Shown here: positions 25,901 through 37,400 of the stretch, piece after piece
Numbering within the stretch: the first letter of the stretch is position 1
Layout of the letters: each line of letters opens with the position of its first letter
From: Nilaparvata lugens
Lineage: Eukaryota; Arthropoda; Insecta; Hemiptera; Delphacidae
Assembly (NCBI RefSeq): GCF_014356525.2
Contig: NC_052516.1
Span: 26,180,070-26,244,069, forward strand
Direction: 5' to 3'
DNA: 64,000 bases
The notes under the pieces: generated by a model
Database searches by the model: none
Seen by the model: only the letters and a program-made list of their open reading frames with translations
Told to the model about the DNA's origin: nothing
Program-made: the position numbers and the translations under genes

Positions 25901-28473
25901 ATCGAACATCTTGAAAATGTATCTTTCCATCAACGTTAGTAGACAGTTGACTAAAATCAGGACCTCCTAAATACCTGTATTTAGGAGGTCCTGCTATAAC
26001 ACTACCCGTTCAAAAACATCGAACATGTTGAAAATGTATCTTTCCATCAACGTTGTAGACAGTTGCAGCCAGACCTGATAACAGCGCTCACACTCACATT
26101 CCGGGACGACATGTCACGGTACGATAGGACAGAAAGCTCTATGCTTATTTAGGATTTTTTCTAGACATTTTTAATTGATAAATTATTTATTAATTTTTGA
26201 GAAAACATAACAAAAGGTCAATGTAACTTACTGAGCGCGAGGTCTACTGTTCACAGAACTACTAGTTATTTTATGTTGTGTGTAAATAAATAAAATTGAT
26301 TGATTGAATAAATGGATAAATGAATAAATAATGATCTGTGAAGAAAATTTGTCAGTTTACTAAATGATTTGTTAATTTATTGTTTATTCATGTAAGACAT
26401 TACATGAAAATATGACAGCTAAATTACGAACTGACCTCCGAATAAGGCAGCACGACACTGAACTGGTCGCCGCCCACTAGCACAGGGATGGCTCCATTCT
26501 GCAGGGCTTCATAGAGGCGGGCCAACATCAGACTGCTGCTCACATAGCTGCTATTGGCTGGTGCAGGAATCAACACAAACGTCGATGCTTTCAGAACTTC
26601 TGACCTGCTTCCCTGCAATCATCAAAGCAAATTATGATGAAATCCAGAGTGTAAAATATAATTATAATTGTACCTCAATTATAATTACATAATACTGCTT
26701 GTTTATTAATACCAGCTATCAATTATTCTATAATATGGTATTTTATTCTGATGCTTACTACCAATACTTCCAATTATTTTGTCATGAGACGTATAGTGAG
26801 GTTCACGTTATAATGGCAGTATTTTATTAACATAGGTGTTGCTATCCTTATCTATCATTCGACAAAGCAGATGCTATCTTCTAGCTCAGCAACGTTCCAG
26901 ATCGTTTTCAAACAGTGTATAAAATATAATCAACAAAATATTTAATCTAAATTTATTATTTAATAATTGAAAAATGTATTTTCTTGACAGAAAATACAAG
27001 AATGAACAGTTAATATTACATCTGCTATATTCTATGAAAGGCAGTGACAAGGCAGAGAGATAATGGAATATTCATACTGCAGAAGAAAGCCTTTGGGATA
27101 ATTTATAAGCGCATTGTAAGCGCTCGTGCAGACCTTATTTTAAGGAAAAGAGATTGCTGACGGTTCCTGCTATTTAGATTAGATTTAGCAATCTTCGTTT
27201 TAAAAAATAGACGAATGTATGAGGAGAACCAGGTGAGTCATCCCCATAATACAAGATTTAGAGGTTTTGTTTACCCACATCACAGACTTAGCCTGCTGGA
27301 GAGTGGCCCGTTTTATATGGGAATGAAGATATTTAATTCAATCCCATCTCACATAAGAGAAATTGATGGCTTGAAGGAGTTCAAAAAACACTCAGAGAAT
27401 TCCTTATTGTATTGTGACTTCCTTGTTGAATAATGTTTGATTGATGTATGTTATGTGGGATCTGTTGTGTTCCTTTTTCAACAAGATAGGAGGGATGTAA
27501 GATAGGAGGGATGGTAGATATTAGATTAAACTTTGACGTGTCATATACTGCACTTCAATAATTGTGACGAACAAGAAAAGTAAAGTAAAGAGAAACATCA
27601 ACGCTGTTCTATTTTTCTCCACTGCCATTATAACGTGGACCTCACCTATGGGCTATGGCTGGCGGAATAGTCTATTATTTATTTTTGTTATTCAAGAGGA
27701 AAATTCTGAAATGAATTTAATTATAGTCTAATAATTGATACCTCTGAACCGCATAGCTGCCACTCGTTAGCATCTGCTTCGTCAGTTGTGGCACAATTCG
27801 TCTCAAGAAGAAACTCATCCGATGTCGACCACGTTAGGAACTTTTCAATATCCTCCACTGTAACATAAATAGCTCACAAATTTCACGTTTGTATTTTGAA
27901 TTCAGTACAACTTTATATAAATTTTATACACACTTGTTAGTACAGTGACTGTAGTTATTTGGTTTTAATGTTACTACATTAGCATTCAGAACATATAAAA
28001 ATATTTTAGAAAATGGATTCTAATAAGAGACTTTATATATTTCTTGTATGTAAATGTTTCCTAATACCTAAATGAAATATCATCCCATTCAGTTAATGAA
28101 TAGAATCTTATCAAAGTTTATTTCCACAACAAAAACAGAATGTATATCAAGTTTTAACACAAAAATTACGACTTGCAGACTAATATAATTGTGAATAATA
28201 TGAAATATTTACTCACTTACTAGAGCATGCTTTCGAATAACATGGGAATCATTGTCAACAGTTAAAGCGAAAGCATTGTCCAGTCAGTGAATAAATACTT
28301 CATTTTTCCACAATTATAATAAGCCTGCAAATCACCATTCAGTGTTAAAACCTGATGGAGAGTAGCAGCTCGTAATGGATCATTACTTCGGAATATAATG
28401 TCAAAATATAATCTAATGAAGAAATAAAGAAAGAAGGACGATTTTCCCCACGCGTGTGTGTGTGTGTGTGTGT

Positions 28474-28515
<42 letters not shown>

Positions 28516-31332
28516 GAAAATAATTTTGGTAGATAGATGGTAAAAGAAGAAACGATTAAAAAATGAAAGATTATTACAATAAACGAGCAATTCATTCACC
28601 AAATTGTACGACTCACAACATACTATTCCCATAAAAATATAATTGAATGAACGATTCTTATTATAATTCATTCAGAAAATTGTACTACTGGAAAATATCT
28701 CCCAGAGATATGAATCATTGATGAATGTACAATTCTTAAAATAGACAATTCATTAAAAAAAATTGTACTACTCACAACTATTTATACAAAAAAAAACTAA
28801 TGAATGAACGATTCTTACAAAAATAATTCATTCGACAAATTGTACTACTCACAACTTTTTCTACAAAAAACTAATGAATGAACGATTCATACAATAAACA
28901 ATTAATTCACGGAACTGTACAATTCAAAACTATCCCCACAAAAATATAAATGAATGAATTATTATTGCAATAAAAAATTCATTCACAAAATTGTAATACT
29001 CAACCCCCACAATAATATAAATTTATTTTATTTTTTATTCATTCATTGTCACAATAAATCATATTTTTGAGTTGTACTCTTTTGACAATTGATATAACTA
29101 AACAAATATAATTTTATTTTAGATTAAACCAATTAGACATACTGACTAACTAGATTCTAACAGTATGGTTATTTTAGATTGAACCAATTAGACATATTGA
29201 TTAACTAGATTCTACCAATCACAGTATAGATTGAATGAATGGATAATTCTCACAATATACAATTAATTCACAGAAGTGTACTACTCACAACTATCCCCAC
29301 TTCCACCAGCCGCCATATCCTCGTCATCATTGCCCTCTTTGGCCGGGGTCCCCCCTCTACCAGCCCCCACCCTGCGGCCCCCCTGGAAGGAGATGAGCAG
29401 CCGCCTCCTGGCCGGCAGTTGGGGTGCCGCCTCCTCCCAAACACCACCACCGGGCGCACCCAGGGCAGGGGGCAGGACCACGTCAAAGCCCCGCCTGAAG
29501 TGGGCACGCAGGTGTGATGACTGAGCTACGAGGGCGCGAGACTTGTGCGTGGCGGTCAGAGGCAGGGAGGCGAACGAGGAGAGGTTGCGACGGGCGAAGT
29601 TCAGCAGGATGTGGTTGCGACCTATGAAAAAAAATATTCAATAATTATTGTCTTAATCAATATATGTAGTATTACTATTATAATTATAACTATAGCACTG
29701 TTTTGTGATATTTTTGTATGTACCTGGCGTATTGTTTGATATCATTCAAGCTCAATATTTTTTTGGATGACATTCACTTCATCAATATCTCACTTGATCA
29801 AGAATCAACTCGGGTAGGCATCTTCATTTCTTGGAGCTCTCAGGTCTCCAAGTTCTAGTTGCTTGTCACACACATATTTTTTTATGTAAATGTTTTATTT
29901 TGTAAGCTTCGGAAATAAAATGTTATTTTGATTTGAAATTCAAGTTATAAAAACAGCGGAAATGATAGAACGGCTCTTGTGAAACACAAGAGCAATTATT
30001 CTTTTGTGCTATTCCTTATGGAAAGGATTGTGATGATCCTTAGAGATACATTGGGTATACATACATAGGGAATGATCACATTGGATGCTCGTATGTGCAA
30101 GTACACGTGAGATCATGCATGAACAAGCGCACACATGGGAAAATATCTAGAAAGAGTAATAGAACCAAGTTGTGACTTTTCTATACCTGCTCACACTGAA
30201 CGCTTGCACCTGAAGATAGTTTTCAGTGTGAGTATTACTATCGCTCTTTCTAGAATCTTAAAAGATGAGTTGATTGAATTCTGAACATTTTTCATTTACA
30301 ATTTTGTTAATATTTTTTAAAAATTTTCACTTTAAAACTCATTTTTGTGTTTAATTTTCATTCATCTTCAGTATATTCATCTATTCATTTTATCTATTTC
30401 AACGTTTTATTTTTATGTTTTTAAAATCATTTTTATCTATAATTGACCGAGCGAAGTGAGGTCTAAGATTCAAGTCGACGGTTTGGCATTTCTCTTAATG
30501 TTTATATGTTGCGCATTTACGGCGAAACGCAGTAATAGATTTTCATGAAATTTGACAGGTATGTTCCTTTTTTAATTGCTATATACAAGGTTTTTGGAAA
30601 TTTTGCATTTCAAGGATAATATAAAAGGAAAAAGGAGCCTTCTTCATACATTAATATTAGAGTAAAAATCTGGTGTGGCGCACTCACACAACTTTCCTTG
30701 CCGTTATGAAAATTGTTCACTTGACGCTAGTGTTCACGCGCATCTCAAGTCTACTATTTCAAGATCTGAGTCAGCTGGTGACAGGACAATAACGCTGCAG
30801 ACGCATGAGGTTTGCTATCGCTTCGAAGTGAATCATTTAATAGAATCAACAGTTGCCAACAGTTTGCAATTGAATAATCACATTTTCTCGAATTCCGAGC
30901 TTATTTTCAATTTTAGGTGAAAATGTTACTGAACATTAATTGTAGAGATTTTCATGCTCAATCTTTTACACTTGAATTTTTTCGTTTCAATTGTATCTGA
31001 AGCCTGATAATTGGGAATCTAAAATCGAACTTTGCATAGATGGGGCGAAGCTCCTGAAATTTTTACAGATATGCAACTTGTGGCAGTTGATAGAGCTATC
31101 AATGCCTATATTAGGTATAAGTTCGATTTGAATCGTTGGGGCCGTTTTTGAGGAAATCGCGAAAACCCCTGTTTTTGACAACATTTTTGCCATTTTAGCC
31201 GCCATCTTGTATTGCATTTGATCAAAATTGTTCGTGTCGGATCCTTATAGTGTAAGGACCTTAAGTTTCCGAATTTCAAGTTATTCAGTTAATTGGGAAA
31301 TGAGATATCGTGTACACAGACGCACATACACT

Positions 31333-31412
<80 letters not shown>

Positions 31413-34400
31413 TACAGACCAATACCCAAAACCCACTTTTTTGCACTCAGGGGACCGACCATGAAACGTATATAAATTTAGAAATTTGGGTACCTTGATT
31501 TTTTTCGGAAAGCAATACTTTCCTTACCTATGGTAATAGGGCAAGGAAAGTAATACATACCGTAATGATATTAGTAGTCAGGTAGTAATTAGAATAGGAA
31601 ATTACAAAAATATTATATGGTATTTTCTAATACAACAGGGGCCTGAGATTGTTTTTCATCTGCGCGCTTGTTCCAGAATGATCTCACGATTTCACGAATC
31701 ACATATCCAATGTGATCATACCCTAATAATACCAGTAGTCAGCTGGCTATTAAAATAGGAGATTATTAAACTATTAGCTTGAATATTACCATGCAACAGG
31801 GCTCTAGGTGGACCGTCCACTAGAACCGTTTTCGTCCGAACTAGCATCGGCCGAAAACTACCGAACGCGACCGAACGATCCCCCAAGAAAGAAAAGAATA
31901 GATGCTCGTTCATTGCAACAGGTTCATACGGCCGATCAATTTTTCGATCCGAATTGAATGGGATTTTCCGGCTCTATCCGGCCGAACTAACTAGTCGAGC
32001 TGAGACAACAAAGTGCTCCTAACCCAAAATTGTTTCACAGCCTTGTTTGTTTTTGTTTTTTGAAGTTGTTCTGTTTTATAAAGTTGTAACTATGGACAAT
32101 GAAAAGTTGATAAGTTTGGTTTTGGGATATGCTAGACAAAAGATATCATCGTCGTGATGTTCAAAGGAATCTGTGGACAAAGATTACTGAACAAGTAGGA
32201 TCTGAAGATAAGATTATTGTAATGAATAACTTATTTAGTGAATATTTGTTTATTCAATTTTCAAAATCTCAATATAATCATTGTTTATGAAAAAAATTGG
32301 TAGCTAAGATAGTAGTTAATTAAATATTCATTCAATATTCAATAGTTCAGACAATGGACGATCATATTCGGCCGAATTAACGGCCGGCAGACTCGTCCGA
32401 TCCAACAGCCGAACGGTTTGGTTGAATACGGTTCCAGTAGACGGTTACCCTTAGTGGTCATTTTTTAATTTTTCATCGAATTCACAGTAATAATGAATGC
32501 GTTTCTCCACTTACCATCACCGCCCCAATACGGCAACCTCTCCAGTTCCCCCCACTTAACCTCACTGTCCCCTTCTCCCACCAGCACCAGGTACAGACAC
32601 GCCTCGTCAGCATTGTAGGTGATATGCGGATTGTAGCCGACCGTCTGCCGGACGGCCGTCTTCAGAAATGGCGAGACCCCGGCGAACCGATCGACGTCGT
32701 ACAGGTAGACGGGCAGACCGGAGGTGAGCGAACAGCGGCTGAAGTCGAAGCAGGTGCTCAGCTGACAGGGGGCGTGGTCAGCTGATGGGGGCGTGTAGTG
32801 GGTGGGCGGAGCCAAAGCCAGGAGTGGGAGGGGCGGTGAGAGGTCTGGTGTGTTTCGTTGGCGCGCTTCAAGGTAGGCCATTTGCGCCTATTAACAATAT
32901 TATAACAAATTGCATTCAATAATAATAAATAGAGGCAGGTGCTCAGCTGGCAAAGAGCGTGGCTAGGGGAGGATGGCGAGTGGTGGGTGGGCGGGGCCAA
33001 AGCCAGGAGTGGGAGGGGCGGCGAGAGGTCCGGTGTGTTGGATTGGTGCGCTTTGTGGTAGGCCATTATCTATTATTACAATCAATTACAAATAATTTCA
33101 TACATTTCAATGAGTAACAATTCAATCCGAGAAATCCATTATTCCTTGTTCAAAACACAAAGATAATAGATAAATGGTTTTATAAATTTTATTATACCAT
33201 TTTCCACTGCATTCAAAAACAAGGAATAGCCATATCTTTCAGCAATTTAAAATGTACAAATTATTTCTTTAGCTGATGAAGAATTGTCAATAACAAAGAT
33301 TAAAGCTGCGTTTACACCAAAGGTATTAACAAAATGTCGATAACTTAATCCTGATAGATTCTATTAGATTGAACACAACTTATCATACACATGATGAACA
33401 TATATGTTTGTCAAGTTTCGTTTAATCAAATAGAATCTGTAAGGATTAAGTTATTAACATTTTGTTAATAACTTTGGTGTAAACCCAGCTTAAGATAGTT
33501 GTGAAGTTTAAATAATTGATTGGGGGGGGGGCTGATCACTCAATCAATGCTTCAAGAGTTCCATTTGAATGCTGCTATTCTTGTTGTACTCACTCAGTGC
33601 TGTGTTCTGTATGCTATTTCTGTATCATTTATATGTTTTATGACTAACTTACATATTGTAAACTAAAGAATCTTGATTCATGGAAACAAAATATACCTTA
33701 GGCTCAACTCACACTTACGCGACTCAGGTCGAGAAGAGACTCGACTCTAGTCGAGAGCATGTGTTTTCAAAAATGGTAACAGTCGCGGAGACTAGAATCG
33801 ACTGGTCTTAGTGTCACCATTTGAAAACACATGCTCTCGATTAGAGTCGAGTGTCTTCTCGACCTGAGTCGCGTAAGTGTGAGATGAGCCTAACAATACC
33901 TTCAAACTGCTCTTTTGATTCAAAAAGCGTTTTTCTTCAACAAAACCGATAACCAGGCTTCATATTGTGTAACATTTATTGTGCGATTTAATAAGCGAAG
34001 AAGTGGTAGAACAGACTATAAAATAATATACTGAAAAATATGAATATGACAATGAAGTGGTATACCTGTTGGACAGACAACTTAACACGGTCCAGTTCAT
34101 TCTGTTGATGAAGCAATTCCATGTTGAGCTGATCTATTTTCTGTGTGAAAGAGGCAACCGCTGTTTGTAGTCTCTGTCTTTTACTCTCAAGATCCCTTAA
34201 CTCACTACTCACCGAACCTGTAATTATTAAAATATACAAAATGAATAAAAATATATAGTTTTTTGGTATTGTCAGCAGATAATGGATATAATAGCTATAT
34301 TTGAACTGGTGAATCAATTAGGATTGGTGAACAGTTTTGGGTTTGAGCCTGTGGTACTTTTCTGAAAGTTGTTTAATTCTGAATGATTAACTAAATTAAT

Positions 34401-37400
34401 AAATCCTATGCTTGAAGATTTTTATATCCATACCCACTATTAATTATTGGGGGTTAATGAATGTGAATTTATTGATTTATGGATTTATTATTACATTGTA
34501 AATTTATTGAGTTATTTAATTGAATAACAGTCACAATGACGGGATAAAAAACAGGCTGTAGCCCAAACGTCTTCTATTGTTCCTAAATTTAGTCAAAACA
34601 AATCAAAGTTTATTCATCAAAAACAATTACAATATAAATTAGAATACTATAACATTTATTACCGAGTGATTCAAAAAGGACTTTACAACTTTGAAAATAC
34701 ATATAAATCTTATTAAACAAGGTATAGAGCTGGTTTTGGTGTTGTTTTGAAGGAAAACACTCCAAGTTTTGACTTCCGTAGTCCGCTAGTGCCTGGTCGC
34801 GTCGAACAAGCGCTAGTGGTAGTTACGTCAAAGATGGCTGCCTTCACTGGACCCGAGCGAAAATCAGCATAGTGGTCCTTGATATGATGCAAAAACTTTT
34901 GATACCACAGATCGAAAAGGATGACCGATACCGAAATGTTTTCTTTATGCAAGATGGCGCACCACTACACTATCTGACTGACGTTAGGGATTTTCTTAAT
35001 GACCGCTTTCCAAATCAGTGGATTGGCCATAATGCACCAATTGCATGGCCCCCTCGTTCCCCAGACTAACACCGCTGGATTTTTTCTTGTGGGGTTTCAT
35101 AAAAGATATGGTGTATGTACCTCCTTTGCCAGCCATTCTACCTGAACTTGGAGCAAGGATTTGTGCTGCTGTTGAGCAAGTTACACCTGAAATGCTGGTG
35201 CGAGTCTGGGAAGAAATCGACTATCGATGGGATGTCTGCAGGATAACCAACGGAAGTCACATAGAAAATCTTTAGTTTAAGGTAAAAAAGCTTGAAATGT
35301 TTTCCTTTATAACAACACCAAACCCAGCTCTGTACCTTGTTTAATAAGATTTATATGAATTTTTAAAGTTGTAAAGTCCTTTTTGAATCACACGGTACAA
35401 TTAAAACAATCAATTTTTATGCATTGAATAATTTATTGATAGGCATAGACAATTAAATTAATAAATATACTATTGACAGTGACAGAGTCCAATAAACTGT
35501 CTCTTTCCAATTGATTTATTCATTTGGAAAAATTATTTAAGGATAAAGGTTATCTACTTATAGATGATAGATAACGCAATCAATTACCTTTTATCCTAAG
35601 CATTTCCTCAATCCTCATACGCAGATCGGATGCTTTCATTGCGCTAAAATCCTCATAAGTTTCCAATTTTGAACGCGTCCTATGGATGTCACCCATAGGA
35701 GCATCTCTTTCTACCTGTTCAATGCAGAAAATTTGAATTATTGTCAAAAATAAAGGAATGTACTAGAAGAGTAGATAGATGAGAATGATATTGTATTTAT
35801 GAATGTATAAGTAAATGAATAGATGAATAAGATGAACACAAATGTTTTTCAATACATTTTTTTCGGACATAACACATATGCATCAAACGCGGTATGCTAT
35901 AAACACAGCTATACCCCTCCATAGATCTCTTACACAAGCCAATTCCTTCTATATTTCACATTTTCTGTATCGTAACTTGGTAGTCACTTCCCACATCAGA
36001 TAGTATTTCAGGACGTCTCGAAAACCTTATTTAAATTGAAATTAAAGAAAGTTTTAATACAGGTGGGAGTGGACAATGCAGAGAACATCATCACAACAAA
36101 TAAATTAAAATACCTACCTTGGTCGATAAATTCGCTGGTGGTGACAACCTGTCTACTGTTCTTGAAATCTGTATGCACCCATTACCCATTACACTTATTA
36201 ATCTTCTTTTTTGAGCTATTCAATAATTCACTGTATATAATAATTATATTCAATAAGATTCCTTTCTCTCTGTAAAACTTGTAATATGCAACTCTAATAT
36301 GTAACAGGCATTTTTTGCCCATGCAGACGATTTTCTAAAGATTTATTGGGCTAAGTGTATTCATGAGATTTGTTTTTATTCTTTGTTGTTGTTTTAAATT
36401 GAAAATGAGTACATAAGAATTTTACATTGTAAATTGCAATTTTTTAAAATAAATATATTTTGTCACCCATTACCCATTACACTTATTAATCTTCTTTTTT
36501 GAGCTATTCAATAATTCACTGCATATAATAATTATATTCAATAAGATTCCTTTCTCTCTGTAAAACAAGTAATATGCAACTCTAATATGTAACAGGCATT
36601 TTTTGCCCATGCAGACCATTTTCTAAAGATTTATTGGGCTTAGTGTATTCATGAGATTTGTTTTTATTCTTTGTTGTTGTTTTAAATTGAAAATTTCGAG
36701 CTCAAAATTTAAGTGATTTTATTCTATATTTTGTGAATATTTGAAGTTTGGTTTTAGTTTTAACGGAAGTTACATTATCAATTTATGTAAAATCTGTGAT
36801 TTGAAAATCTTTGTTTTATTCTGATCCATAGTTTCAGATTGAAGATTTGGTGTTGAAATTGAAGTGAACATAACCTATATAATATTTGGACGATTTGTGA
36901 CAAAATCAGGAAATTGAAGAAGTTTTGAGCAATAGCCTGTTTTTTCTTTTCCGACTATTATATTGTTCGCTCTATCTAATAAATAAATAAATAAATAAAA
37001 TGAGTACATAAGAATTTTACATTGTAAATTGCAATTTTTTTAAATAAATATATTTTGTCTGTCAAAAATTGCGTTCATTTACATTGATATATTTAAACAA
37101 AATCACTTATCTTTAAAATCCTATTGAAAGAGGGGAAAAAGACGAACCCTTTAATATTCCTCTTCTAATATTACTATTTACGCACCAATGTAAAACTGTC
37201 TAGTCTATCCCTGCGTTGAGAGCCCAGCCATATGAGAGTGTTTAAAATTGAAATGAAGAAGAAGGTATAAGGTATGAGACGTGCGTCCCCGGCATAGCCA
37301 CTCTCTCAACACTGGATGCATGTACCCAATAAACTGCATGGAGTTCAGCCTCAAGAGTAAGACTGGCATCCTCACAGCGAGAAACTACTTTAGTCTATTC

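Noticed and set aside
28345..28671. Open frame over a GT microsatellite
   Set aside because: Produced by the microsatellite; no conserved motif outside it.
31228..31498. Thr-His repeat open frames
   Set aside because: Translations of a (CA)n microsatellite inside a repeat.
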